Positions 1 to 10,871 of a DNA stretch of 32,418 nucleotides are shown here, piece by piece. Every line of letters begins with the position of its first letter. Within the stretch, counting starts at the first letter, position 1. Under the pieces are notes generated by a model, which did not search any database, had not been told where the DNA came from, and saw only the letters and a list, made by a program, of their open reading frames with translations. This stretch comes from Sphaerosporella brunnea (taxonomy: Eukaryota; Ascomycota; Pezizomycetes; Pezizales; Pyronemataceae). The translations under genes and the position numbers were made by a program. The stretch lies in contig VXIS01000435.1 in the NCBI GenBank assembly GCA_008704415.1, positions 1 to 32,418 on the forward strand. Reading direction: 5' to 3'.

Positions 1-2609
1 ATCAGCGTCAACGGATTGGGGACCCGACCGGCCATGATCTCATGACTGTCGCTTTCGCCTCCTCCGAATCCGCTTTCTCTCGCGATCTCTGCTTCCGCTG
101 TTTGCCTCTGCTTCTTCCCAGTCAGCCTTTCAGGAAAAGTACTTACACAGCCTTGCTCCGTTATACACACCCTCCAAGAAGAATCAACAAAGGAATTCTT
201 GAAGCAACGCTGAAAATGCCCTTTGTGCCACTCACTCTGCGGCGGATCGTGCGGACGGTAATTGTCTGCTTGATACCGACACCAACGAGATCTATCTCCA
301 TGGCCATTACGCTTGGACCAACACCACGACAGTAGAGCACACACATAGCAACAGCAGCCTATATGCGAACCTCAATATACATGTACAAACAAGGACAAGG
401 GACCATGGACGCTGCAAAGGAGATCAGATCTGCGGAGATACATAGGCAGCAAAATTAACTGCACTTAAGCGCCAAAACGACACATGACAAGAAGTTTGAT
501 ACATAGGGTGCCCAGAGGATTTTTGTCATGATAATAACGACGGTCTTTGACACATGGCCCAGGAACACAGTTAAACTCATTGTGCCTATCTTCCATCAGC
601 AGAGCATACCCTATTTCGGCGTAACTAATTGATTTCCCAGGAGTCACTCTCATCATCTGGGTCTTATCCCTCCCCCGCCCAACACTCTTTATTGTATCAC
701 ATTGCTTGAGAATTGGCGAGCGAGCATTCGAAGTCGAATGGGCTGACTCTCGCTCGGCAAGGTGGGGTAGGATTTGTCTGACAGAAGGAGCTGTCTTCTT
801 CCTTTGGAACTCTCTGTATTACATAGCACAATGGTTACAGAGATCTTACCGCTGCTCCGTGCTATCGATAAAGAAACCCGATGACCCCATGCATCACAAA
901 GCAGCAATCAACTGGGGAACTCCAAAGCCAACTTTTCGGTGCCTCATGATGCTGATGCATGCATGCACGATGACGCTCCGCCGCCTCCTCCTCCTCCTCC
1001 CCCAGTTGTATGTAGGCGCTATGCGTGTTCCGCATGACGGCAGTATATATGCACGTAGTCAACGGACCAGGCAGGGCGAAACATTCTAGAATAAAAGTCA
1101 CCGTCGTCGTCGTCGTCGTCGGCATTCGGGATCGGGGTAAGCTGTGACCGTGAGCGTGAGATATGCACCTCGCTGAGGGAGGGAGGGAGGGAGGTGCAGG
1201 TCATGGTCAAGGTCAAGCAAAGCAAAGCAAAGCAAAGCAAAGCAAGTCCTGCCATGTGAACATCAACATTGCCGGCGTGTGATTGTTTTTAGATATGTAC
1301 TTGGCCTCACTCACACATACATGGTAGTGACTGATCTTCTTCTTGTATCTAGCCACCACACAACGTCGATATCGATAGCCGCGCCGCCGCCGCAGAGGAA
1401 GAAGAAGAAAAGGGCTGCAGCTGTATACGTCTCGGCCAAGCATGTTGAATCCGAGCCTCGTCCGAAGTCACAGCCGATTTCAAAGCCAAAATCCATCTGC
1501 AGTTCCATTTCCTTTTCACATATTCTGGACAGACCCCCCGCAAAAACCAACCCCTGGTTAAAAAGCACAAGGCACGTGTGCTGCCGATGCCAGATGCCAG
1601 ATGATCACCGACAGCGACGATCGCGCTCGATCCCCCCAGGGGGGGTGGAAGAAGTATGAAGTATGTATACATAGCAGAATACACATCACGCACCGCAAGG
1701 TATGCAGCTACATAGGTGTAGAGTAGCCTCTCGTTTGTCCCACACCCAGCCGGATATATGTATGATTTCAGCCCTCAGCTTGTGGGATGGATATGCCACT
1801 TGGATGGGTTCCGCAGCAAAAAGGGCCGGCGGATATGCGCATCGTTATCGCTCCACTCCGCCATATGGTTTGGTGGTTTTGGGCACCCACCCCTGAGACT
1901 TTGGACGAGTTTACCGCACCCACAAGGGAAAAAAAAAAAAAAAAAAAAAAAAAAAACGAACACTGGTTTTTCGATCGCTCTATCGATTTGCAGACTCCAT
2001 TTGTCGAAACTCCTTCCCGGTTGTCGCCACAAACTGCCGGCTGCTGTTTGAGGACCAATGTCGCTAAGTGGTCAAAATAATAGGAAGATTCACGCTCATC
2101 ACTCGACCGGTACAGGGGGGTATTTTGTGTGCGTTACTAAGCAAAAAATGAATGTCGCGACCCAGCCAGCCATGCAACTACATACAGACAGACATACATG
2201 ACACCCAGGAAAGATCCCCGAGACATACATACAGGAAAGATCGCCAGCACGCACGCACGCACCACAAGCAGAAGCAGAAGTGTATCGTGCATTTGCGCAC
2301 GGGATCTGCAGCTAGCTTCTTTGTGTTTATTTCTTTTTATTTCTTTTTGTTTATTCCCAGCGAAAGTAAGGAAATGCGGGGGAAGGGGGGTGGGGGGATA
2401 TTCGCTTGTACTGTGTGTATCTTTGCTGAATGTTCTCTGTCGGTGGTGACTCTGCTGCCTTCTCGATACGCCGAACCAAAAATAGGTAAGAGAAGGAAAA
2501 AAACAAAAATAAGGAAAATACACGGCGAGCAAAAGCAAAGATTTCCCCACAATTACGCCAGCCGCAACGCCTCACAAAAGCAAAGCGCGAAAGGAACCAC
2601 GCGCGTGCA
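1..2609. other. Gene-poor stretch, no supported gene
   Basis: I see no convincing gene here. At the left edge the minus strand stays open from about 140 to 1 with a hydrophilic reading. A good ATG at 305-307 is followed by a GTGAGT donor at 235 on the same strand, so a partial minus-strand gene running off the window is possible, but the exons cannot be joined convincingly. The rest holds simple repeats: GTC triplets near 1099-1121, GGGA units near 1178-1195, AAAGC units near 1213-1244 and a run of 28 A at 1929-1956. Long ORFs crossing these runs are low-complexity translations. Confidence 0.5.
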
Positions 2610-4566
2610 TCATTGCGAAAAGTCCCAGACCCCCACCCTCACGCCATCTTCGACGAGCGCAACGACTCTCTCCTCATCGAACCCAGCCAGCGTCCCTTCC
2701 CCCCTCCTCCTCCCCTGCTGCTGTACTAGGACACTAGCACTCTCCCTCCGCCGCTCTCTGACTCCCCCTTCAAGTTCCCACACTCTCATTTCCTCTAGCT
2801 GGCGACTAATAGACACTGCTTTTCCACGTGCGTCTACGAGGACGCTGGATACGCCGGAAGTGTGTCCGTATAGCCGTTGGCCGGGAGAGATTCGGAGGTG
2901 GTTTGTAGAGGAGTGCACGAGGTGGAGAGTTAGAGTATTGTCGCCGTGGGAGAGGAGGAGGTAGCTAGAACGTGTGAGCTATCAGACATGCGCAGTAATG
3001 GGAGGAAGGGGGAAGGGGGTGGGGAATATTAGCGAGGGGACGTGGGGTTGCGCAGATCCCGCACGTTTTTGGACTGGGAGCTTACGGATGACAGTAGCTC
3101 AAACAGGTAGGCTGCGCCAACGGCGGATCATAGCCTTCTTGTGACCCGGCGACCCCACTCACAAACCGGGTAGGCACCGAGCTCGCAATCCGTGACTCTG
3201 CCAGCGTCGTGGAGGAGGAGGAGGAGGAGGAGGAGGAGGAGGAGGCGGTGGTGAAGCGCAGTTCTTGCATCCCCACCGCCCACCCCGACCGGTAGAGAGG
3301 GGTCGTATGCACAATTGAGGCTAGCAGGGTGCCATTGATGGATCTGCGCAGCGACAGGGTCGTGGGTGGCCATGCGATGGCAGAGTGGAGGGATGCCAGT
3401 ACTCTGGGAGGGGGCGTTGGCGGCGCATCATCATCATTGGCATCATCATGCGGGGTGTCGCGATGTATCATGCGGCTAGGGGGATTACGGCTGTTTGTGC
3501 TGATGCTATCGGGATCATTGTCGTCACCACTAGTTTCAGCATCACTATTGCAGCCGTCGTCTGCTGCGCCTTCGGCTCTCGCGGGAAATTCGTAGATGTC
3601 CCAATCCTGCCCGGCGTAGACGCTCAAATACGGGCCTAGCGAGGCTATGGCTGTTATTTCGTTGCTGCTGCTGCTGCTGCTGGAGGGGGCGTGTGTGTAT
3701 GCGCGGCGGAATGTGGATTCTCTCTGCGACCTGTCCAGCTGATACATGGCGAATGCGCCGTTCCTGAAGCCAACTGTCACGTTCACATGCGAGCTCGCAC
3801 CCCCGCTCTCCCCGTCCACTGCGATTGCGCTTGGTGCGCCGACGCGAGAATATGGCAGCATGTTGCTGTACAGTGACGTGTTTGCGATCAGGTCGTCGGT
3901 ACTGGTTCCATCGTGATTGCGAAGCCTCCAAGCCCGAAGTCCTTGCGTTGGCGACGCTGCGAAGACGATGCCCTATCGCCACACCATCCTGTAAGCTCCA
4001 ACAACAACATCAACCTTGCTGACCCCGTCGCTCGGGTGTGGCTGAAGAATTGTCGATCCCAGTGGCGCATAGCATACCTCAAACAGCTTTACCAACAGGT
4101 CACTCGCGTCGCCCTCTTTCCCGGAAATATCAATCTTTCGGATGCCACACGTTCCATTGCCCCAATTATGTCTCAACCGATACTGCGCCTTCCAGTTCGT
4201 GCCAACCTCCCTCGCGATGCCCTCATCTTCCAACCATATCGACCGTCTCGACGCATAATCCCCCAACTGCGCGCGTCCCAATCCCGGAATCCTTGAAGCT
4301 CTCGGCCTGACGAAGCGGTGATAGTATAGTTTCTTCCATATCTGACTGTCGACGGCGATCCTGGAGCATCGGTGGGAAACAAGTTGAAAAGCGGCGAGAT
4401 CGCGTGTCTGCAGGTGGCTGGCGATGCGAAGGAACAGTTCGTCACTGAGATGGAGGATCGGAGCGGTACGGTTTGGCCGGTGGCGCTTGGGAGCTGATTC
4501 GAAAAGTTCCTGTTCTGAATCCTCCGGGGAGAAGTCGCGACGGAGGCGGCGTTTTAGGGCGGACAT
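2610..4566 (-). CDS. F-box / WD40-like protein, three exons
   Basis: Predicted substrate adaptor of an SCF (Skp1-cullin-F-box) ubiquitin ligase. Exons are 4078-4566, 3086-3972 and 2610-2964. Intron 1 (3973-4077, GTATGC...TAG) joins codons for KLFE to GIVFAAS. Intron 2 (2965-3085, GTAAGC...TAG) joins CHP to YLLSHGDN. The joined frame has 577 codons and no internal stop. The F-box lies at about residues 38-82 (LSDELFLRIASHL, then QIWKKLYYHRF). Exon 2 carries degenerate WD-type strands (GLRAWRLRN, YAGQDWDIYEF), an acidic disordered loop (about 298-350) and two serine runs (about 259-266 and 407-417) from TCC-type triplet repeats. Exon 3 holds the best WD40 match, YGHTSGVSS...MRVWELEGG, about 488-525. 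I chose the ATG at 4566 (MSALKRRL). An in-frame ATG at 4743 would add 59 low-complexity residues. The substrate is unknown. Confidence 0.87.
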
Positions 4567-5116
4567 TGCCCGGGTTATATGTTGCTGGCAGCTGGCCAAT
4601 GAAGAATTAGTGGGGGACGATGTGTGCGGGGGTTCGCAGGACGTCGATGGCAGGCAGGTTCTTGTGAGAGTTGTGGAAACGGTGGTGGTGGTGGATGCTG
4701 TGCCTCTGCTGCATGATGAGCTGGCAAGCAGGTTGACCGGCATCCATCTAACTTAGCGATTTCCCGATGCGAGGGTTAGGGGTTGGAGCGGTTAGGATTT
4801 TATGCAAGGGAAGCTTGGCCACAGTGGGGTTAGGGCAAGAGCGCCACAGCTGAGTCAGCAAGAGTGTGTAAAGTGGCGTAGTTGTTACGCGTAGATGCAC
4901 CCCAGCCCCCTCTGCTGCGTCAACATAACCCCCCAATCTCTCCACCCACGAACGACGACCACCCCCCCACTTCCTCACTCTTTGAGCATACATACTCCAC
5001 GACATCTCTACTCGTACCGCCATATAAACCAGATTCTGCAACGAGATTATGAACTCGTTCCTGCCGAATTGGTGACATCATCACGCGTGGCACTCGCTCC
5101 ATTCACAGCCGCCGAA
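4567..5116. promoter_or_regulatory. Divergent intergenic region (bidirectional promoter region)
   Basis: These 550 bases separate the start codons of the minus-strand F-box gene and the plus-strand Sae2/CtIP gene, so they must hold both promoters and 5' UTRs. Part of it is pyrimidine-rich on the plus strand (about 4920-4990). No specific operator or TATA box was identified. The assignment rests on gene layout only. Confidence 0.5.
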
Positions 5117-7589
5117 ATGGAGGAATTGATGAGACGCGACCGAGCTGCCTTCCAGGACTTGGTATATGAGCACTTCAAGAGCGTAGCGGACGAGGCGAGA
5201 AAGAACGATGAGCGGCAGGCCCAGCTTCAACGCTTGATCGAAGAAAAAGACTTGCGGATCCAGCGGCTGGAGCAGGATTTTCAGGACGCGAGGAGGGAGC
5301 TTTCGAGGGCGAATAGCTTGGAAGAGGCACGAAGAAAGAGAGTGTGAGTTCTCTCATTCTATTGACCGCAGTAGTAGAGCGACGCATGTGCTGATGCCTG
5401 CGGTGTGAAGGCTGCAACCCTCGACCGATCGCTCGTGGGAAAATAAGGAGAACCACGATCCCACGCCGGCATTCCCGCTCAAGACATTGTCAACAGACAT
5501 TACTCCGCCTTCCGGCTCGCCCAATGAGATACCGTGGCCTCAATCGGGCGATTCTGATGCGCAGACGGACAAACCACCTACGAACAATGCAGGGATGCAG
5601 ACTGACTACAAGTACGACCCGCCTTCATCACCGCCGTACCTGATTGCGGACCGGTTGTACAATGAGCTGTCAAGTAGATACGATCAGTTGGAGCAAGATC
5701 ACATCGAGCTTTTACACAAACATGAGAATATCCAGCAGGAACACAATGCGCTCAAGGAGGCCCACGATATCCTAATTGCGAAATTCAGAAAAGACAAAAC
5801 TGCATGGAAGGCGTGGGTAGAGCATGACCAGGCACGGAGAGAGGTGACCAAGAAGCGGAAACAAGAGGAATCGAACAGGCGTCGGACGTTGAGTCCTATC
5901 CGCAAGCCGTACAACACTCCATCCATGACGTCCTCGCCGCCCAGGCCTCCAGCACTCTCTCCAGACAGCTCGCCAAGCAAGCAAGCCGAAATTAGGGAAC
6001 CTACGTTGACAGGGAACTCGCTTTTAAGCGATAATCAAGGGTTTGATCCGAAGCCAGCGAGGAAAGGTGGACTCTTTTCCGGGCTTCAGCCGTCAAGGTT
6101 GGCGAACTTCCCAAAGGAACTAGATCAAATGCCGGACGTGAACAAACAGACGCCAAACTTAGAAGCGGAACCCTCTTCGGAGGTTTCCTCGATCCCGGAG
6201 ACCGTCGAACAGAATCGGCTTCCTCAGAACACCGGGCAGTTCACAAGCACGAGCAGGACCATGACTGGTGACATACCCAGTGATACTACTGCCAGCGATA
6301 CCGGAGACGAAGACAACCAAATCACGCCGAAAGCTAAGCCATATAAAACTATACCCCCGCCCTCAACGATTCGGCAGAAAGTTGTGGATGTGTCAAAGGA
6401 AGGTACAAGTTGGACTAAGCCTGTAGTCATCAAAAGCGAGCCTCAATCCAGCCAGAATGATCCAGGATATCATCTGTTTGATCATGCCAGCTTGGATCTA
6501 GATGACGTAGCGGTAGATCAGGAGCGCGAGGCACCGAGGAAGAGGAGAAAGTTGGGCGAGCCTGTTGACGGAGACGTGGTGATACGCCAAGAAGAGCCAG
6601 AGGATGACATGTTCTTGGACAAGTTGGACGATGTAAACGATCTTCCGATGCTACCAAGAGGACAGTTGGACAACCTCACCGATGCCGACATACTCCCCCC
6701 TCAGCGGCCGAAGCCATCCGAGATCTTGAAAACTCCTGTAAGGAAGACCACCAATCAAACCCCGCAAAAGTCTCCTCAATCCACTATCCGTCGCGGCCCC
6801 ATCACCTCAACACCAGCCAAACGAGATCATAGAAGGGCGCTTTTCCACGTTTTAGAGGATGGCACCGATGGCGAGAAAGTCGTCCACCCCGTCAAAGAAG
6901 CCACCGACATTCGTACTAACACCCTTCTCGACAATCTCTTGTCCACACCGGTCCCTCAAAATCCGACTCTCCGGTCCTTGGGCAAGGAAAATGTCAATGC
7001 TTGCAGTGTGCCGCCCAAAAAGCGCGACGTCCTCACGACGCCTACGAATTCCGCTGCTATAGGGAAAAGGCAGGCAGAAACGGATCCCCTCCCGACGGGC
7101 AAAAACAAGAAAAACACGGCTGACGCACACGGTGTGCAGACCAAAAAAGATGGCGTAGGCCGGTTCGCCATAAACCCCGCCAACAACGATGGACTGGACT
7201 ACGCTTACCACGAAGTAGTCCGCAACAAAGAGCAGCGTAAATGTTTACCCGGTTGCACGCGGGCATGCTGTCGTAATGTTGGGAAGTTCCTCGAGGCGGC
7301 GGGATTGCCACCGACCGAGAAGCGTGGACCCAGGTGGAGGAGCAGTTCTCCAATGCTTGAGTCTTCCCAGATGCAGGGAGATGAACAGAGATTTATTCAG
7401 CAATATGGCAGACATAGAGAGGCTTTTCCTAGGCGGAGGACGCCCCCAAAATTCTGGACTAGTGAGATGTTGGATACACAGGATCTGAAGGAACAGCATG
7501 AGGAGGCGGATCGAATCGAGGCTGCGAAGGAGGAGATGAAACGTAAAGAGTCTAGGAAGTCTGGCGGGAGGTTTGTGTACAAATGCTGA
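5117..7589 (+). CDS. sae2: Sae2/CtIP/Ctp1-type DNA-end resection factor, two exons
   Basis: Cofactor of the Mre11-Rad50 nuclease that starts resection of DNA double-strand breaks in the nucleus. Exons are 5117-5343 and 5411-7589. The 67 bp intron has a GTGAGT donor and an AAG acceptor, and a TGA just upstream of the acceptor forces the splice. The product is 801 residues. An N-terminal coiled coil (about 20-72) fits the tetramerisation region, and a second predicted coiled coil lies at about 158-211. The middle is long, polar and rich in SP/TP sites. The C-terminal family signature is clear: CLPGCTRACC (about 687-696), GRHR (about 742-745) and RRTPPKFWTSEM, with T753 at the position of the conserved CDK-regulated site of the family. 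The start is chosen at the ATG with good context (GCCGAAATGG). The ORF extends further upstream, but that segment looks like untranslated leader. The stop is TGA at 7587-7589. Confidence 0.93.
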
Positions 7590-7811
7590 GGGTACATTTC
7601 TGCATTTTCTTTTGTTGATTTCTGCCTAGCTCGGTAGAAGGCATCGCGAAATGGCGTTGGGCTTTCTTTGCTTTGATAGTGCATATAACACGGTATTCTA
7701 CATATTGCATTTTACACTATAGTCATGCCGTCTCGTTGCCTGTTCCGAATAGAACGAGTGACATGTCATGAATGAATGACCTACTCGGAGTAAATATCCG
7801 GAGAAAATATC

Positions 7812-7826
7812 AGATGAAGATGGTTT
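7812..7826. repeat. Target-site duplication, left copy
   Basis: AGATGAAGATGGTTT, identical over 15 bases to 7983-7997. The pair flanks a 156 bp insert that begins with a T-rich run, as expected for target-primed reverse transcription of an element in minus orientation. Confidence 0.85.
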
Positions 7827-7982
7827 TTGTTTTGTTTTGTTTTAAATCATACTACGTACACGAGGGCGTTAGCCCGAGTGCCTCCTATCTTGCGAATCGG
7901 AGTGAGGCCAAGGGCCTATGACGGAACAAAAGAAACCTGGTATCCTGTCCCCACGGTTTTACCCGTCTGTTGGGGCTCCCCA
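7827..7982 (-). mobile_element. Short retro-insertion (SINE or 5'-truncated LINE)
   Basis: A 156 bp insert lies between the Sae2 and Nudix genes and is bounded by a perfect 15 bp direct repeat. Read on the minus strand it ends in a GGGC-TAAC-GCCC hairpin (7864-7875), then GTATGATTTAAAACAAAAC and more A-rich tail (lowest coordinates). The T-rich start at 7827 and the duplication identify reverse-transcribed DNA. The body has no coding sequence and no clear Pol III A/B boxes, so I cannot decide between a SINE and the 3' UTR of a LINE. It does not resemble the body of the LINE copies at 10.4 and 28.7 kb but shares their terminal motif. Confidence 0.78.
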
Positions 7983-7997
7983 AGATGAAGATGGTTT
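7983..7997. repeat. Target-site duplication, right copy
   Basis: Second copy of AGATGAAGATGGTTT, directly after the GGGGCTCCCC end of the insert. It is identical to 7812-7826, which indicates a recent insertion. Confidence 0.85.
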
Positions 7998-8076
7998 CAA
8001 TGCATCTCGGGCCTGCCAAGCCCAAACGCTTGATAAGCTTTGGATAAGCGAGAGACACATGGCCCACAGCACCAAC

Positions 8077-8104
8077 AACTCACAACTCACAACTCACAAC
8101 TCAC
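8077..8104 (+). repeat. Tandem heptamer in the leader of the Nudix gene
   Basis: Four near-perfect copies of a CAACTCA-type heptamer sit immediately upstream of the ATG at 8106. They lie in the presumed 5' UTR, and unit number could vary between strains. Confidence 0.7.
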
Positions 8105-8105
8105 G

Positions 8106-9414
8106 ATGTTAACCAACGCGGAGCTTCTCCCCGCCCTCAGCACTGCCCTGAGCGACCTGCAGCAACACCCGTGCCCCATCATCCCTTCGACCTCAAACGT
8201 GCCCAAGCGCGCCTCCGTAGCTCTCATCATACGTGTGAGTCAGTCTGCGCACATCGAAGCACGTGGAGACTGAACTGTGTGGGCTAGGTGCAACCGCATC
8301 CCTCTCATTTGCCATCAACATCGCCTTCGCCTCCGGACAATATTGGCGGCTTCTTTGCGCAGGAATGGGTAGTTCACGGCACGGTGGAGATGTTGTTTAT
8401 CAAGCGGGCGGCGCGGCAAGGGGATCGGTGGACATCACACGTAGCGTTTCCAGGTGGAAAACGAGATCCGGCGGATGCAGGTGATATTGAGGCCGCGGTT
8501 AGAGAAACGCTAGAAGAGGTTGGTCTCGATCTGGAAAAGGAGGCTATTATTCCTTGTGGTCACCTGCCGGATCGTGTAGTTACCACCAGTTGGGGAACTG
8601 TACCGTTCGTTCCTCCCCTACATACACACCCTGTACTTGGGGAAATGCTGATTGAGGAGATAGATTGATGGTCCTGTGCCCTTACGTTTTCATACTCACC
8701 TCCCCGGCTCCTCCCACGCTGCATCTACAGCCCACTGAAGTGGCATCTGCACACTGGGTCCCGATATTGCTACTGACAGACCCCGCCTTCCGCACCGTGG
8801 AACGCTGCGACGTTTCCGACCGACTTGCGCGGCGTGGGGGACCTCTTCTCCGCCACGCACTCCGGCTTTCTTTGGGGAGAATGGAATTTGCGGCGATAAG
8901 GCTTTGGCCTAGCAGTAGTGTGTTTTCGGCGTTCGGAAAGGATTTTTTGGACGGTGGAAGAGATTTGGTCTGTTGGGGACTTACCTTGGGAATCCTGGAG
9001 GATTTGCTTGATATGCTGCCCCCCATCGGTGATGCGCTGGATCTGTGGAAGTGGCCTACGTTCACCGCCCCGGATGTTAGGTTCGTTGTGGGAATGATGA
9101 CGAGTGGCCTTAAGCGGAGGAATAGAGAGGTTGCGAAAAGTTTAAGTATGGGCGCGGCTATGCTGGCTAGGCAGAATGTGGAGGGGAGTGTGGTCGACTT
9201 GGCAGCGTCGGGAACTGAGGATGGAGAGGTGATCGGGGAGTCGACGGTGTTGGTCAGGCCATCCGAAGTGGGGGAGAGGACTAGCAGCGTTCATGTCCTC
9301 TTGGAGGGATACTTTGGGGTTGTTCGGAAGGCCGTGTGGCTTACGCTTTCAGGGAGGGCGGTGGTGGGGACAGCAGTTGCTGGCGCGCTTGTGATGAGGT
9401 GGATGCGGAAGTAG
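8106..9414 (+). CDS. Nudix hydrolase with C-terminal hydrophobic extension, three exons
   Basis: Predicted Mg-dependent hydrolase of a nucleoside diphosphate linked to another group. The FPGGKRDP start of the motif resembles CoA-diphosphatase-type (Pcd1/NUDT7-8) enzymes, but the substrate is not certain. Exons are 8106-8234, 8288-8604 and 8664-9414, giving 398 residues with no internal stop. Intron 1 is 53 bp (GTGAGT...CTAG). Intron 2 is 59 bp with an unusual GTTCGT donor, a GCTGATT branch-like site and a GATAG acceptor. It joins TSWGTVP to LMVLCPYVF. The Nudix box spans about residues 99-124 (GGKRD...AAVRETLEEVGLDL) with the metal-binding REtxEExG core intact. The C-terminal part contains a PTEVASAHWVP stretch, an alpha-helical region with the segment LWKWPTFTAPDVRF, and a probable membrane helix at about 375-392 ending in basic MRWMRK. 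This suggests membrane attachment. Confidence 0.88.
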
Positions 9415-10135
9415 AGATGCGTAGTATGTACATATTGCCTGTTAGATCAAGCGGTTTGGGAATTATAGAAGTACGAATTCGGCTGATATCGGCGAGTGAG
9501 GATCTGTGAATACAAGGTTCCGATTCAATTCACCTCAGTTGCCGATGTTTGGTTCCTGGACAGACAGCCTTAAGACCCTAGCCCCCACCCCTAAATGCAG
9601 CGGTCTCCTCGTCTCCTTCGGCGCATACGGAGTGCGCTGAGGTGGTGGTATCAGCGCGCTTAGACCATCTCTTCGTTGCCGTGTGGTGGCTTGTGGGCAA
9701 TGACCGGCTTTTGAGAGCGTTTTGGGCTACCAGGTTGATGTGGCATGGGGATCGCTCGCGTGTAAGCTTTGTGAACTGGTGCATCTGAACATAGAGGGCT
9801 GGCTGGCTTCTCTGCTGCGAGGTAATAATGTCGGATGATGAACTGTGAGTGAATACTGCCTCACAATTAGGATAAGGATCCCGCAATCTTTTCAATAGGC
9901 TCCAGACCGACTGCGAGGTACACATGCTAGCTACAAGCTGACCGCTCCCATTGTTTGTTCGGTCCTATGTACATACTGAACGGAGCGCCACACTTGACTT
10001 GGTCCGAAAAACATGATGGCATCAAGTCGTTACCCCCCCCCCCCTTCCTACATGTATCCAACCCACCTTTAAAAAACGCACGAACCCCCGCCTCCTCATC
10101 CTTCTGCCTCAAGCGAACCAAACGCAACGGCAGCC
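9415..10135. other. Intergenic region without recognised feature
   Basis: I see no gene, RNA or repeat with support in these 721 bases. A minus-strand ORF at 9578-9925 is open, but it has polar, unpatterned composition and no family resemblance. A run of C at about 10030-10042 lies shortly before the next gene. Confidence 0.5.
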
Positions 10136-10381
10136 ATGGCATCCTACGGCACCTGCGACAGCGTGTACCCCAAGTGCGGCGACATCGAGATCCAGCGGCC
10201 AGCAACGGCCATCACTTCCAGCTGCTCGTTGGGGCACAGCATCCACGTGGAGTGTGCACTGCTTTGGTACCGGGATCGAGCGGATGCCGTGTTGCCATGT
10301 GGTTGCGGCGGGGATGAGGCGAGGAGACGCTTTTTGAGGACGATGGAGTTGATCAGGGCCGGCTGGGTGGATGGGTTTTAG
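10136..10381 (+). CDS. Small RING-like zinc-binding protein, 81 residues
   Basis: A single-exon ORF with a strong start context (GCAGCCATGGC). The Cys/His pattern C7, C14, C30-x3-H-x3-H-x2-C40 followed by LLWYRD and then C-x-C near 55-57 resembles the second half of a RING or related cross-brace zinc finger, where H..C..W typically follows the central Cys/His cluster. The first Cys pair is spaced six apart instead of two, so it is not a canonical RING. A role in ubiquitin transfer is only a possibility. Its TAG stop lies inside the target-site duplication of the LINE fragment at 10389-10871, so the insertion landed exactly at the gene end and the coding frame was preserved. Confidence 0.6.
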   Translation: MASYGTCDSVYPKCGDIEIQRPATAITSSCSLGHSIHVECALLWYRDRADAVLPCGCGGDEARRRFLRTMELIRAGWVDGF

Positions 10382-10388
10382 TCTGCTT
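10374..10388. repeat. Target-site duplication, left copy, containing a stop codon
   Basis: GGTTTTAGTCTGCTT, identical to 10872-10886. It includes the TAG stop of the upstream small gene (10379-10381). The T-rich end of the LINE fragment follows directly. Confidence 0.88.
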
Positions 10389-10871
10389 TGTTTTTTTGTT
10401 TTGATCATGATGTATTCGGCCGCTTGCGGCCATGACATGTGGCTATATACATACAACAAGTCTACCCTTGGACCTCAGGTGTCCACAGACGGGCGTGACT
10501 CGTGAGGATGAAAAGCGCACCAAGGAAACTCGTGACACATACTAAGAAGAAGGCAAGAGGAGAAAAGAAGAGGGAAAAGAGGGAAAAGAGGAGACAAAGG
10601 AAAGGTACAGGCCCGTAATCATTCTTGTGGCCTTGCCAACCTGAGTGCTACTATGTCCGCCAGGATTTTCTTAATAGGCGTGGGGGTCTTGCTCCACCCC
10701 CCCCTTTGCCGTCCTTCCCGCTCGTCACCTCCCTGATCGTCCCCCTAGAGGGCATCCTGCTCCTTGCGCCATGCCGCGCGCCGCTTGAAAAGGTGCTCTC
10801 GTGTCTGTTTGGGTGCTTTTCGACAGTACCAGCATTTGTCGTCTGCCCTGGTATTGGTGACTAGTCTCCCA
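10389..10871 (-). mobile_element. 5'-truncated Tad1-like LINE fragment
   Basis: A non-LTR retrotransposon remnant of 483 bp in minus orientation, bounded by a perfect 15 bp direct repeat. Its first part (10871 to about 10745) codes for RLVTNTRADDKCWYCRK then QTREHLFK..AW, which matches the Cys-rich end of fungal LINE ORF2 (CWWC...QTREHLFKEC.AW). The last conserved Cys is replaced by Arg and a stop follows, so the copy is dead. The rest is 3' UTR. It has a GGCCGC-AA-GCGGCC hairpin on the element strand (10418-10431), then CATGATCAAAACAAA and an A-rich tail at the lowest coordinates. A related copy of the 3' end lies at about 28674-28866 in the other orientation. Confidence 0.85.

Noticed and set aside
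1..307. Possible partial minus-strand gene at the left edge
   Set aside because: There is an ATG, a GTGAGT donor and an open hydrophilic frame, but no splice combination gives a convincing protein and no family is recognised.
2152..2964. 270-codon plus-strand ORF
   Set aside because: It overlaps exon 3 of the F-box/WD40 gene on the opposite strand and consists of Ser/Thr/Arg/Lys low complexity in intergenic DNA.
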